Part shown: one piece after another, positions 42,537 through 51,398 of the stretch
Numbering within the stretch: position 1 is the stretch's first letter
How the letters are laid out: every line of letters starts with the position of its first letter
Origin: QHVT01 sp036399015
Lineage (GTDB): Bacteria > Acidobacteriota > Thermoanaerobaculia > Gp7-AA8
NCBI GenBank assembly: GCA_036399015.1
Contig: DASWNW010000012.1
Span: 16,274 to 80,273 of the forward strand
Direction of reading: 5' to 3'
Length of the DNA stretch: 64,000 bases
Program-made: the position numbers and the translations under genes
The notes under the pieces: model-generated
What the model was told of the DNA's origin: nothing
Seen by the model: the letters and a program-made list of their open reading frames with translations, nothing else
Database searches by the model: none

Positions 42537-44096
42537 TTACCCGCTTGTGATGATCTCCTTCAGCATCGCGTCCTGAAGGTTGTAGACGGCGAACACCCCT
42601 ACCCGGTAACGGTTGAAGAGGAACGAGAAGGCGTACACCTTGCCGCTCTGGGCGTGGACGTACCCTGACAGCCCGATCACGCCGGAGATGTAGCCGGTCT
42701 TGGCGTACACCTGCCGCGCGTACGGCGGCCGCTTGAGGCGGTTGCCGAACTTGGAGTCGGGGTCGCCGGTGTAGGGCAGCGAGCTGACGAACTCCTCCCG
42801 CCAGGGGCTCTTCCACATGTAGCGGAGCAGGGAGATGAACGCGTTGGCCGAGGCGCGGTTGTCGCGCGACATGCCCGAGCCGTCGACCGGATGGAACTCG
42901 TGCGCCGGCACGCCGATCTTGGTCGTCAGCCACTCCTTCACTTCCGCGTTGCCGGCGGCCCAGGAGCCCTGGTTCCGCTTCTCGGCGCCGATCATCTTCA
43001 GCACCTGCTCGGCGTAGTGGTTCTGGCTCTTCTTGTTGACGACGTAAATGAGGATGCTGAGCGGCGTGGAGTGCTTGGAGACCATCCGCCAGTCGGGGCG
43101 CGTGTCGCGGGGCACGAGGGAGATCTTCCCCTGCACCGCGATGCCGGCGCGCTGGAAGGTCTCGTTGGTCACCTGCGCGAAGTAGTGCACCGGGTTCTCG
43201 ACGGTGATGAAGACCTCGGTGGCGCCGGAGCGCGCCGGGACCCCTCCCCGCACGATGACGGTGTTCGTCCCCCGCCGCCGGGTGATGTAGGGCAGCCCGC
43301 CGCCGGTGCGGCAGTTGTTCTCGACCTGCAGGTAGCTGGTCGGCGGCTCGAGCTGCACGACGCACGGCTGCCCCGGGCTGCTCGGCAGCACCCGCACCTC
43401 GACGCAGCCCTCCTGCATGGAGAAGGCGGCGATCGGCGCCTCGTACCAGGCCACGAGCTGGTCGACCGGCCAGGTGGGGTGGATGTAGTCGGTGTCGAAG
43501 TAGCCGAACTCGAAGATCAGGTCGCCCGTGACGGTCTTGACGCCGGCGCGCTTGAGATCCGCGGCCCACTGCTGGATGACGGCGGTGGCCGAGCCGTCGT
43601 GAAAGCGGCCGCCGATGGTCGGGTCGCCGCGCCCGACGATCTTGAGGTCGCCGCGCAGGGTGCCGCTCGCGTCGACGTCGCCGCGCGCGTAGACCGCGGT
43701 CGTGACCTCGAAGCCGGGCTTCAGCATGTCGATGGCCGCGGCGGTGGTGAAGAGCTTCATGTTCGACGCCGGCGACACCGCCATGTGGGGGTTGCGCTCG
43801 GCGACGACGCGTCCGGACTCCAACTCCACGATCTGGATGCTGGTGTTGGCGCTGCTGGCGACCGACCCGTTCACCAGCGACGCGAGCCGCTCCTCGAACG
43901 TCCGCCCCACCGGCGCCGCCGCCACGGGAGCGGGAGCGGCGGCCTTCTTCTTCGGCGCCGCCTTGCGGGTGACGGGCGCCTTCTTGCGCGCTGCCGTCTT
44001 TTTCTTCTTCTTCGATTGGGCGTCGGCCGTGAGAGTCAGCAGCGCGACGAGGAGGATGGCGAAGAGCGCGACCAGGCGCCGGGGTCGGACAGTCAT
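42537..44096 (-). CDS. dacB: D-alanyl-D-alanine carboxypeptidase/endopeptidase (PBP4, peptidase S13)
   Basis: 519 aa from the ATG at 44096; an ATG four codons earlier is equally possible. The signal peptide is followed by a Lys/Ala-rich linker (KKKKKTAARKK, KAAPKKKAAAPAP) that may touch the cell wall. Catalytic motifs: Ser111-x-x-Lys114 in SPASNMKLF, SGMSRDN, and AKTGYISGV. Family S13 trims and cleaves peptidoglycan cross-links in the periplasm. The length is typical once the basic linker is allowed for. No clear ribosome site. Confidence 0.93.
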   Translation of the reverse strand: MTVRPRRLVALFAILLVALLTLTADAQSKKKKKTAARKKAPVTRKAAPKKKAAAPAPVAAAPVGRTFEERLASLVNGSVASSANTSIQIVELESGRVVAERNPHMAVSPASNMKLFTTAAAIDMLKPGFEVTTAVYARGDVDASGTLRGDLKIVGRGDPTIGGRFHDGSATAVIQQWAADLKRAGVKTVTGDLIFEFGYFDTDYIHPTWPVDQLVAWYEAPIAAFSMQEGCVEVRVLPSSPGQPCVVQLEPPTSYLQVENNCRTGGGLPYITRRRGTNTVIVRGGVPARSGATEVFITVENPVHYFAQVTNETFQRAGIAVQGKISLVPRDTRPDWRMVSKHSTPLSILIYVVNKKSQNHYAEQVLKMIGAEKRNQGSWAAGNAEVKEWLTTKIGVPAHEFHPVDGSGMSRDNRASANAFISLLRYMWKSPWREEFVSSLPYTGDPDSKFGNRLKRPPYARQVYAKTGYISGVIGLSGYVHAQSGKVYAFSFLFNRYRVGVFAVYNLQDAMLKEIITSG

Positions 44097-44123
44097 TGCC
44101 GCGAGCATAGTGCAAAGTTGGTG

Positions 44124-44984
44124 CTACGAGAGGCGCTGGTACGGCTCCGGTAATCCAAGGCGGATACGGTCGTGTAACGAAGCGGGCAACCTGCGGCGGA
44201 CGCTGTTCCGGATCTCGTCCCGCGAGTAGCGGCGCGAGAAGTGGGTCAGCACGATCAGGTCGTTCGCGAATTTCTCCGCGAACTCGGCCAGGTCGTCGAC
44301 GTGGATGTGGCGGTACTTCTCCGCGCGGTCCTGGTGCCCCTCCGCCACGAACGAGCACTCGATCATCAGCACCTCCGCCCGGAAGAGGGCGTCGCACGTC
44401 TCCAGCATCCCCCGGTCGGTGTCGCCGGTATAGAAGAGGATCGCCTTGCGGTACTCCTCCTCCACCTGCACCCCCTCCTGCCGCAGACGGGCGATGGTCT
44501 CGGGCGGGGTGCCGAAGTACTCCTCTTTGAGGTGGTGCCGCCGCTCGATGATCTCGTAGCCGCGCGCCGCCACCCGGTGGGGCGCCGCGTGGGCCCGCAC
44601 GACGAGCGTCCGTCCGACGCGCACTTCCTGCCCCACCGCGACGCCGACGATCCGCACCTCCTCGAAGCGGCCGCCGGTGAGCCGCCGCTGCACCTCCAGC
44701 AGCGCCTCGACGTCCTCCTTCGCCTCGGCCGGGACGTAGATCGTCCCCTCGTCAAGCCGCTGCAGGTGGCGCTGCCCGGCGTAGAAGGGGATCCCGGCCG
44801 CGTGATCGAGATGCGCGTGGGTGATGAAGACGTGCGGCATCGACACGACCTCGTCGGGGCAGCGGCCGATGTCGAGCGCGATGTTGAGGTCGCGCACCCG
44901 GAACCAGGTCTCGTGTCCCGCCCGCGAGCGCCCCTCGATGAGGAAGTGCTCGGTGCGAAGGCGGAAGAGCTCTTTATCGTCCAT
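44124..44984 (-). CDS. Metallo-beta-lactamase fold hydrolase, RNase Z-like
   Basis: 286 aa. The zinc-binding HxHxDH appears as THAHLDH (His56, His58, Asp60, His61). Later ligands fit FYTGDTDRG, MIECSFVAEGHQDRAEKYRH and VLTHFSRRYS. The C-terminal LTHFSxRY motif and the E-x-x-H-I-x-x-D-D-L-A arrangement recall RNase Z (tRNA 3-prime processing), though the exosite arm is not obvious, so another phosphodiesterase of the fold is possible. Overlaps the HAD gene upstream by 11 bp, same strand. Confidence 0.85.
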   Translation of the reverse strand: MDDKELFRLRTEHFLIEGRSRAGHETWFRVRDLNIALDIGRCPDEVVSMPHVFITHAHLDHAAGIPFYAGQRHLQRLDEGTIYVPAEAKEDVEALLEVQRRLTGGRFEEVRIVGVAVGQEVRVGRTLVVRAHAAPHRVAARGYEIIERRHHLKEEYFGTPPETIARLRQEGVQVEEEYRKAILFYTGDTDRGMLETCDALFRAEVLMIECSFVAEGHQDRAEKYRHIHVDDLAEFAEKFANDLIVLTHFSRRYSRDEIRNSVRRRLPASLHDRIRLGLPEPYQRLS

Positions 44985-45744
44985 TCAGCTCGTCGACCAC
45001 CCGCACCACCTCGGCGAGCGACGTCACACGCGCGTCGGCGACGATCTCCAGCCCATGCTCGACCGGCGGTGCCACCGCCGTGCCCCGCACCGGCGGCACG
45101 AAGTGGACCGCGCGCATGCCGCAGCGCTGCGCGCCATGGACGTCGACGTAGAGGTTGTCGCCGACGAAGACCAGCTCGCGGTAGTCGACGCTGAGGCCGC
45201 GGCGGAGCTCCTCGAAGATCGAAGGCTGCGGCTTGCAGTGGCCATGCTCGTTCGAGAAGACCATGACGTCGATCAGCTTCGCCACGCCGAGGGCGTCGAG
45301 GATGCGGCGGAGCACGGAGCCGGGCGTGCGGCCGGTGTTACTGATGAGGCCCACCCCCAGCCCGCGCGACTTCAGCTCGGCGAGCGTGGAGGCCGCGCCG
45401 TCGACCAGCGCCGGCAGCACTTCCAGCGCCGCATGCGCGTAAGCCTCCTCGAGCTCCCCCAGCGCCTCCTCGCCGAACGATTGCGGCTCGAGTCCCAGCT
45501 CCTCGAGAAAGTGCTCGATCTGCCGGCGGCAGGGGATGTCGACGTCGGACGACCAATAGAGATCGTGGCAGCGATGCCACAGCGCCCGGTACGCATGCTC
45601 GATGCGCTCGGCGACCGCGGCATATCCGCGTGCACGCAGGATCTCCTCCATCCGCGTCAGCCGCAGCCGCTCCTGCTGCCGCGAGAGCTCCGGCGTGTCG
45701 GTGATGAGTGTTTCCCAGAGGTCGAAGGCGATGGCTTGGATCAT
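44974..45744 (-). CDS. HAD-superfamily hydrolase with a Trp-substituted motif I
   Basis: 256 aa from MIQAIAFDLWETL; the upstream in-frame codons belong to a heptamer repeat. Haloacid-dehalogenase fold: motif I FDLWETL has the nucleophile Asp8 but Trp10 in place of the usual second Asp, motif II ISNTGR, motif III CKPQPSIFEEL, motif IV FVGDNLYVDVHGA with both metal ligands. A helical cap lies between. Lack of the +2 Asp argues against a standard phosphatase; dehalogenase or another activity is possible. It overlaps the MBL gene by 11 bp. Confidence 0.85.
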   Translation of the reverse strand: MIQAIAFDLWETLITDTPELSRQQERLRLTRMEEILRARGYAAVAERIEHAYRALWHRCHDLYWSSDVDIPCRRQIEHFLEELGLEPQSFGEEALGELEEAYAHAALEVLPALVDGAASTLAELKSRGLGVGLISNTGRTPGSVLRRILDALGVAKLIDVMVFSNEHGHCKPQPSIFEELRRGLSVDYRELVFVGDNLYVDVHGAQRCGMRAVHFVPPVRGTAVAPPVEHGLEIVADARVTSLAEVVRVVDELNGR

Positions 45745-45835
45745 GTTGCTGGTTGCTCGTTGCTGGTTGCTCGTGCTGTATTGCCTGGCCGGGAGTCGCG
45801 GGTCACCAGCAACAAGCAACCAGCAACCAGCAACA
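45745..45835. repeat. GTTGCTG heptamer hairpin
   Basis: Left arm GTTGCTGGTTGCTCGTTGCT and GGTTGCTCG, a ~33-bp loop, right arm CAGCAACAAGCAACCAGCAAC. It begins next to the HAD start codon and ends at the stop of the DUF2203 gene. Confidence 0.8.
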
Positions 45836-46135
45836 TCAGTTCAATTTCACCCTTCCCGAGAACCCCTCGTCGTATCCATGAAAGTGCTCGAGGGCGGGCT
45901 CGGGATACTTCCAGCAGTAGTAGCCGGCGCCGCTGTCGAAGTCGATGAGCCAGAGGCCCTTGACCTCGATGCCGTGGGCCATCACGGCCTCGGCCCATTC
46001 GCCGACGACGCGCTGGTAGTCGGCGGGATCTTCGGACTGTATCGCCTCCACCCGCTCGGCCGCCTCGGTGGTGAGCTGCTGCACGGCCGGCAGCAGCGCG
46101 GTTGCTTCCTCGTAGGTGAAGATTCGTTTCGCCAC
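45836..46135 (-). CDS. DUF2203 family protein
   Basis: 99 aa from the GTG at 46135. Characteristic sequence FTYEEATALLPAVQQLT at the start, a helical segment, then EVKGLWLIDFDSGAGYYCWK and the closing EPALEHFHGYDEGFSGR, which matches the G-x-V-D-F-x-(S/A)-x-x-x-G-R-x-V-x-L-C-W-(R/K)-x-G-E-x-x-x-x-x-W/F-H family pattern. Function unknown; no export signal. It is divergent from acpP, whose start lies 91 bp away. Confidence 0.85.
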   Translation of the reverse strand: MAKRIFTYEEATALLPAVQQLTTEAAERVEAIQSEDPADYQRVVGEWAEAVMAHGIEVKGLWLIDFDSGAGYYCWKYPEPALEHFHGYDEGFSGRVKLN

Positions 46136-46226
46136 GGACGGCGAATCTATCGCAAGTGGCAACCGTTTGCGGCCTTGTGCTAAAACGCGCCTTGCATTCG
46201 TGCGAGAACACGAGGGAGGAATTCCG

Positions 46227-46466
46227 ATGTCGGTTGAGGATAGGGTCAAATCCATCATCGTCGAGCAGCTCGGCGTGGATGCCGAAGAGGTGACTTCAGA
46301 AGCGTCGTTCGTCGAGGACCTCGGCGCGGACTCGCTGGACACCGTCGAGCTGATCATGGCGTTCGAGGAAGAGTTCGGCGTCGAGATCTCCGACGATGAG
46401 GCGGAGAAGATCCGCAAGGTGCGCGACGCCGTCGAGTACATCGACAAGCGCGCCAAGGCGCAATAG
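46227..46466 (+). CDS. acpP: Acyl carrier protein
   Basis: 79 aa with a strong GGGAGGA site. The phosphopantetheine serine sits in the canonical GADSLDTVELIMAFEE motif; residues and length match type II fatty-acid ACPs. It carries growing acyl chains as thioesters. It is directly upstream of fabF, the classic acpP-fabF pairing. Confidence 0.97.
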   Translation: MSVEDRVKSIIVEQLGVDAEEVTSEASFVEDLGADSLDTVELIMAFEEEFGVEISDDEAEKIRKVRDAVEYIDKRAKAQ

Positions 46467-46493
46467 CAGCGCCGTCGAACGTGGTTTCCCTGG

Positions 46494-46513
46494 GGGCGGG
46501 CGAGTGCCCGCCC
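46494..46513 (+). terminator. Perfect 8-bp hairpin between acpP and fabF
   Basis: GGGCGGGC-GAGT-GCCCGCCC, a perfect stem with a 4-base loop, followed by TACGTTT. It has no clean U-tract, so it could attenuate or process the transcript and let acpP be expressed above fabF. Confidence 0.5.
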
Positions 46514-46538
46514 TACGTTTCTGAAGGAGCGGACCGTT

Positions 46539-47783
46539 TTGACCAGACGTCGCGTCGTCGTGACCGGAATCGGAATGATCTCGCCGCTGGGCGTCGGCAA
46601 CCAGCCCACCTGGCAGGGGCTGCTCGAGGGACGCTCCGGCATCGGCCGCATCACGAAGTTCGACGCCAGCGCCTACCCGGCGCAGATCGCGGGCGAGGTC
46701 CCCGGCTTCAACGCCGAGGAGTTCATCGAGAAGAAAGAGGTCAAGAAGTCCGACACTTTCATCCACTACGCCATCGCCGCGGCGCAGATGGCGTATGACG
46801 ACTCCGGCCTCGACAAGTCGAAGGAAGACCCCGACCGCGTCGGCGTGATCATCGGCTCCGGCATCGGCGGGCTGCCGCTCATCGAGGAGATGCACAAGAA
46901 GCTGCTCGAGCGCGGCCCGACGCGCATCTCCCCCTTCTTCATCCCCGGCCTGATCGTCAACCTCGCCTCGGGACACATCTCCATCCGCTTCAACGCGCAG
47001 GGGCCGAGCTCCGCCCCCGCCACCGCCTGCGCGACCGGCGCGCACGCGATCGGCGACGCGATGAAGATCATCCGCCACGACGAGGCGGACATCATGTTCG
47101 CCGGCGGCAGCGAGGCGGTCATCTCCTCGCTCGCGGTCGGCGGCTTCTCCGCGATGCGCGCCCTCTCGACCCGCAACGACGAGCCGGAGCGCGCCTCCCG
47201 CCCCTGGGACGCGAACCGCGACGGCTTCGTCATGGGCGAAGGGGCGGGCGTGCTGATCCTCGAGGAGCGGGAGCACGCCCTCGCGCGCGGCGCGACGATC
47301 TACTGCGAGCTCACCGGCTACGGCATGACCAGCGACGCGTTCCACATCACCTCCCCCGCCGAAGACGGCGGCGGCATGGCGCGCGTCATGGCGCGCGCGC
47401 TCAAGGACGCGGGGCTGCAGCCGGCCGACATCGACTACATCAACGCGCACGGCACCTCCACTCCCATCGGCGACAAGACGGAGACGACGGCCATCAAGAC
47501 GGTCTTCGGCGAGAGCGCCTACAAGGTCGCGATCAGCTCGACGAAGTCGATGACCGGCCACCTCCTCGGCGCCGCCGGCGGCCTGGAGTCGGCGATCGCG
47601 GCGATGGCCGTGAAGACCGGCATGGTCCCCCCGACCATCAACTACGAGAACCCCGACCCGGAGTGCGACCTCGACTACGTCCCCAACAAGGCGCGCGAGA
47701 TCCCCGGCCTGCGGCACGTGCTCTCGAACTCGTTCGGCTTCGGCGGAACGAACGCGACGCTGATCTTCTCGAAGCCGGAGTAG
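46539..47783 (+). CDS. fabF: 3-oxoacyl-[acyl-carrier-protein] synthase II
   Basis: 414 aa from a TTG preceded by GAAGGAGC. Thiolase-fold condensing enzyme: active-site Cys164 in ACATGAHAIG, His in INAHGTSTPIGDK and TKSMTGHLLGAAGG, closing SFGFGGTNATLIF. Elongates malonyl-ACP with acyl-ACP in fatty acid synthesis. The usual length of KASII is matched. Downstream of acpP with a hairpin between. Confidence 0.96.
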   Translation: MTRRRVVVTGIGMISPLGVGNQPTWQGLLEGRSGIGRITKFDASAYPAQIAGEVPGFNAEEFIEKKEVKKSDTFIHYAIAAAQMAYDDSGLDKSKEDPDRVGVIIGSGIGGLPLIEEMHKKLLERGPTRISPFFIPGLIVNLASGHISIRFNAQGPSSAPATACATGAHAIGDAMKIIRHDEADIMFAGGSEAVISSLAVGGFSAMRALSTRNDEPERASRPWDANRDGFVMGEGAGVLILEEREHALARGATIYCELTGYGMTSDAFHITSPAEDGGGMARVMARALKDAGLQPADIDYINAHGTSTPIGDKTETTAIKTVFGESAYKVAISSTKSMTGHLLGAAGGLESAIAAMAVKTGMVPPTINYENPDPECDLDYVPNKAREIPGLRHVLSNSFGFGGTNATLIFSKPE

Positions 47784-47805
47784 GCGGGCGCGCTGCCGCG
47801 CTTTG

Positions 47806-47937
47806 TTGCGTGTTGCGTGTAGCGCGTTGACCGGGCTTTGTTGGCCGTTGCCGGTTGCCGGTTGCCGGTTGCCGGCAACGTCTCTCCTCGGCAACTGGCA
47901 ACAGGGAACCGGCAACCGCTGGGCAACTCGCAACCAC
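47806..47937. repeat. GTTGCCG heptamer hairpin
   Basis: GTTGCGTGTTGCGTGTAGCG and GTTGACCGGGC, then four GTTGCCG units (GGTTGCCGGTTGCCGG), and inverse units GGCAACTGGCAACAGGGAAC and CCGGCAACC. It separates fabF from the FAD reductase, both on the + strand. Confidence 0.75.
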
Positions 47938-47986
47938 CAGAATCCCACTCTTCCGCGCACGTTCTTTGCAGTGTAAAGTTCTCGCC

Positions 47987-49105
47987 ATGGAACGCTACGA
48001 CATCGCCGTCATCGGCTCCGGCCTCGCCGGGCTTCGCTGCGCGCGCCTCCTTGCCGCGCGGGGACTGCGGGTGGTCATCCTCGACCGCAAGTCCTCGCTC
48101 GCGGGGCCGGTGCACACCACCGGGATCTTCGTGCGGAAGACGTGGGAGGACTTTCCGCTGCCGGAGGAGCAGCTCGGTCCTCCGATCCGCGACGTGGTCC
48201 TCTACTCCCCCGCTCGCCGCCGCCTGGCGCTGCACGCGAAGCGGGACGAGTTCCGCGTCGGACGCATGTCGTGGCTCTACCTGCACCTCCTCGAGCAATG
48301 CGTCGCGGCGGGCGCGGAGTGGATCCCGTCGGCGCGCGTCGTCTCGTGCGGCGACGGCGGCGTCGCGTACGTCCGCCACGGGCGCGAGCAGCGCCTCGCC
48401 GCCCGCTTCGTCATCGGCGCCGACGGCGCCCGCTCGATGGTCGCCGGCCAGCTCGGCCTGGACCGCAACCGGGAGCTGCTGACTGGCGTCGAGGAGATCG
48501 TCCCGCCGGTCTCGCGCGAGCCGGTGCTGCACTGCTTCCTCGACCCCCGCCTCGCTCCCGGCTACATCGGCTGGGTGGCGAACGATGGCGAGGAGGCGCA
48601 CGTCGGCGTGGCCGGCTACCGCGCCGGCTGGAACGCGGCGGCGGCGCTGCAGGAGTTCCGCGCGTCGCTCCCCTTCGCGCTCGGACGCCCGCTGGAGCGC
48701 CGCGGCGGCCTCATCCCGGTCGGCGGCATGCTGCGCCGCATCGCCTGCGAGCGCGGCCTCCTCGTCGGCGACGCCGCCGGCGCCGTCTCCCCCCTCACCG
48801 CGGGAGGGCTCGACGGCGCGATGCGCCTCTCCACCCTCGCCGCCGACGTCGCCATCGCCTACCTCGACCGCGGCGACCCGGCCGTGCTGCGCCAGTACTC
48901 CGGCGACCGCTTCCGGGCGCGCTTCCTCACCCGCCGCTGGATGCGCCGCGCGCTCAACCTCGCCGCCACCCCCGCCCTCGCGGAGCTCGCGTTCACGCTG
49001 CTCCGCCTCCCGCCGCTGCGGGGGCTGGCGGAGCACGTGTTCTTCTCGCGCGGGTCGTTCCCGGACGTGCGGCTCGAGCTCGCGGTCAGTTCGCCGTCGG
49101 GCTGA
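47987..49105 (+). CDS. FAD-dependent geranylgeranyl reductase-like oxidoreductase
   Basis: 372 aa. The N-terminal FAD motif VIGSGLAGLRCARLLAARGL and VILDRKSS is followed by an RxxFDxWL-like second block (DEFRVGRMSWLYLHLLEQ), VIGADGARSMVAGQLG (the GD segment) and LLVGDAAGAVSPLTAGGL, all standard in the geranylgeranyl-reductase/halogenase branch of flavin monooxygenases. Likely reduces prenyl double bonds or hydroxylates a lipid. Its last 20 bp overlap the convergent gene. Confidence 0.85.
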   Translation: MERYDIAVIGSGLAGLRCARLLAARGLRVVILDRKSSLAGPVHTTGIFVRKTWEDFPLPEEQLGPPIRDVVLYSPARRRLALHAKRDEFRVGRMSWLYLHLLEQCVAAGAEWIPSARVVSCGDGGVAYVRHGREQRLAARFVIGADGARSMVAGQLGLDRNRELLTGVEEIVPPVSREPVLHCFLDPRLAPGYIGWVANDGEEAHVGVAGYRAGWNAAAALQEFRASLPFALGRPLERRGGLIPVGGMLRRIACERGLLVGDAAGAVSPLTAGGLDGAMRLSTLAADVAIAYLDRGDPAVLRQYSGDRFRARFLTRRWMRRALNLAATPALAELAFTLLRLPPLRGLAEHVFFSRGSFPDVRLELAVSSPSG

Positions 49106-51287
49106 CCGGCACCATCTGCCGCTCCTTGTGCGAAATCGCCACCTCGAGCTGGAAGTCGAAGGGGCAGATCTCGGAGATGCGGAACCAGTGGTCCGCCTGC
49201 AGCCCCTGGAACGGGTACTTGGGCAGAAAGATCATCTTGGTGAGGCTCGACCCGTACGGGATCTCCTCGATCGGATGCATGGTGTCGTCGATGAGGTTCT
49301 GCCGCTGCGTCTCGCGCAGAGACGGCCAGTACACGGCCAGACCGGGGATGAGGACGTTGGCCACCTTGTCGCTGACGGCCATGAACTGCGAGGTGGCGCC
49401 GAAGTTGGGAACGCCGGTGATGAAGGAGGCGACCGAGCCGGCGAACGTCAGTGCACGGAAGGTTCGCGAGCGTCCGGTGCGGTTGTCGCGCGGATCGAAG
49501 CTCTTGATGACCATGTCGTAGGGATAGGGGCGGTAACGGAGCTGCCGCAGGCGCGCCGCGGCGGCGCGCTCGTCGCGCTGGCGCCTCTTCTCCTGGATGA
49601 TTCGCTCCCGGTCCTCCTTCGGTAATTTCGCCTCGTCGGCCGTGAGCTCGAACGCCTCCGCGGCCTGCTCGGCGTACCAGATGTCGTCGCAGGTGTAGAC
49701 GATCTCCTTGTCGATACCCAGCCCCGGCGACCCGGGATGCGACATGTGGGGCACCTCGTTCACGCCGAGGGGGTAGTTGATCGGGAGTCCGAGCTTGCGC
49801 AGGTCGCCGTAGGTGATGGGCTTCCACTGCTCCTCGTCGACCAGCTTCTTGACGTCCCGCTTGCGCATCTTGTTTCCGACGAACGGAGCCTTCTGCAGGT
49901 TGACGCCGATGCCGAGGGAGCTGCTGAAGACGAGGATGGAGGCACCGGCGTGATCGCCTCCGAGATCGTTGAGGAGGGTGATTTTCGCGATGTAAAAGTC
50001 CTCGGCGGTGCGGGAGCCGTAGAGGTCCTTCGCCGTCTCGTAGTCGATCATTTCCAGGCCGCCCCGCACGCGCGTGAACCCGGCCGCGTTGACGATCGTC
50101 ACCGGCAGCGTCGCCGTCACCTCCGCGCCCGTTTCGGTGACCGCCCTCGCCGTGACGTTGATCTGGCCGCCCGCGGGAAGCTTGCTCCGGTCCTTCGACA
50201 CGGTGACGATGGCCGCGCGGTCGCCCTGCTTCGCGACGGTGGCCCCGTCCACGCCGTTGTCGACGGAGAACTCGACCGCCCGGTCGGTGATCTCCTTCCT
50301 GTCGCGGCCGAGCAGCCTGGCCTCGACCTTCGAGTTCTGTCCGGCGAAGAGCGACAGCGTGTTGGGCGTGAGCACGATCGTGCCGCCCGACTGAAAGGCG
50401 ACGACATTTTTGGAGATCCCCTGCTGCAGAAGCGGCGAGCCGTCCACCGCGAGGATGTTGCACTTCACGGTGACGGGCGCCGTCGACTGATTGTCGGCGA
50501 GCTTGTCGACCTCCAGGGTGCGTTGATCCGCCTGCATCCGTGCGACACCGCCATCGGCCGAGCACTTGTACTGATAGAGGCCGGCGAACCGGGTGCTCGT
50601 GGAGGGATAGGTGCCGCCGCCGGCGCCCGTCACCTTCACCTGCGTCAGCTTCGACGACTGCTCCTGGATCCGCGACGGCAACTCGACGGTTGCCGCGGTG
50701 GGCGCCTCGGCCACGATGAAGTTGACCGGGATCGTCTGGTCGCCGAACTTCAGGTCGATGCGCACCGCCGGTGCCGGCGGGTCGATCAGGTCGGCGTGCG
50801 CCGGCACCTTGATCTGCAGCTTCTTGTTCGGCTTGTCGTAGTCGATGACACCCGGGTTCGACGACGTCACCTTTACGTCGCCGGTGATCTCCTTCAACGT
50901 GCCGTCCGCTTTCGGCGCCTGCACCTGCAGCGGCAGGTCTCTGCCGGAATAGACGACGGTCTGCCCGGACAGCGCGACGTCCTTGCCATCGAGCCGCACG
51001 ACGGGCGTGACGTTCGCGACCGTCACCTCCACCGTTGCGTCGGCCGCGCCGCCGGAGAAGGTGACGGTGGCCTTACCGGGAGCCTTGGCGACCAGGGTGC
51101 GCGAGTTCGCCTTCACCTCGACGGCGTCTGTATTGCTGCTGCTGCCCGCGCTTCCCGCCGGCGCATCGGCCACTTCGCGCTCTTCATCCAACAGCAACGT
51201 AATGGGCGCGAGCGTCGCCGCATCGGCGAGCGCACAGGGAACGAACAAAGCGGTAGCCACCAGGAGAGAGAACAGTGAGCGGATCAT
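49086..51287 (-). CDS. Large secreted protein with Ig-like (BIG_2-like) domains
   Basis: 733 aa from MIRSLFSLLVATALF with GGAGGG upstream. After the signal peptide come about five beta domains (VEVKANSRTLVAKAPGKATV, IVLTPNTLSLFAGQNSKVEA, VKVTGAGGG, NVTARAVTETGAEVTATLPV) that look like bacterial Ig-like repeats. The last ~280 residues are different: a Lys/Arg-rich helical region (EDRERIIQEKRRQRDERAAA) and an unrecognised globular segment ending FDFQLEVAISHKERQMVP. It could be an envelope structural protein. It is divergent from tetR. Confidence 0.75.
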   Translation of the reverse strand: MIRSLFSLLVATALFVPCALADAATLAPITLLLDEEREVADAPAGSAGSSSNTDAVEVKANSRTLVAKAPGKATVTFSGGAADATVEVTVANVTPVVRLDGKDVALSGQTVVYSGRDLPLQVQAPKADGTLKEITGDVKVTSSNPGVIDYDKPNKKLQIKVPAHADLIDPPAPAVRIDLKFGDQTIPVNFIVAEAPTAATVELPSRIQEQSSKLTQVKVTGAGGGTYPSTSTRFAGLYQYKCSADGGVARMQADQRTLEVDKLADNQSTAPVTVKCNILAVDGSPLLQQGISKNVVAFQSGGTIVLTPNTLSLFAGQNSKVEARLLGRDRKEITDRAVEFSVDNGVDGATVAKQGDRAAIVTVSKDRSKLPAGGQINVTARAVTETGAEVTATLPVTIVNAAGFTRVRGGLEMIDYETAKDLYGSRTAEDFYIAKITLLNDLGGDHAGASILVFSSSLGIGVNLQKAPFVGNKMRKRDVKKLVDEEQWKPITYGDLRKLGLPINYPLGVNEVPHMSHPGSPGLGIDKEIVYTCDDIWYAEQAAEAFELTADEAKLPKEDRERIIQEKRRQRDERAAAARLRQLRYRPYPYDMVIKSFDPRDNRTGRSRTFRALTFAGSVASFITGVPNFGATSQFMAVSDKVANVLIPGLAVYWPSLRETQRQNLIDDTMHPIEEIPYGSSLTKMIFLPKYPFQGLQADHWFRISEICPFDFQLEVAISHKERQMVPVSPTAN

Positions 51288-51364
51288 GGAGCCCTCCTCG
51301 CGAGGTGGGAGGGACACGGACTCGACTTTTCCCCGCCGTCCTCGGATACACTGGCGCACTAATC

Positions 51365-51377
51365 CGAATCAGATTCG
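51365..51377. promoter_or_regulatory. Candidate TetR operator in the divergent promoter
   Basis: CGAATC-A-GATTCG is a perfect 13-bp palindrome 21 bp before the tetR ATG, followed by GTATTCG. Position and symmetry fit an autoregulatory TetR operator; binding is inferred only. Confidence 0.5.
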
Positions 51378-51398
51378 TATTCGTACTCAGAAACGGCC

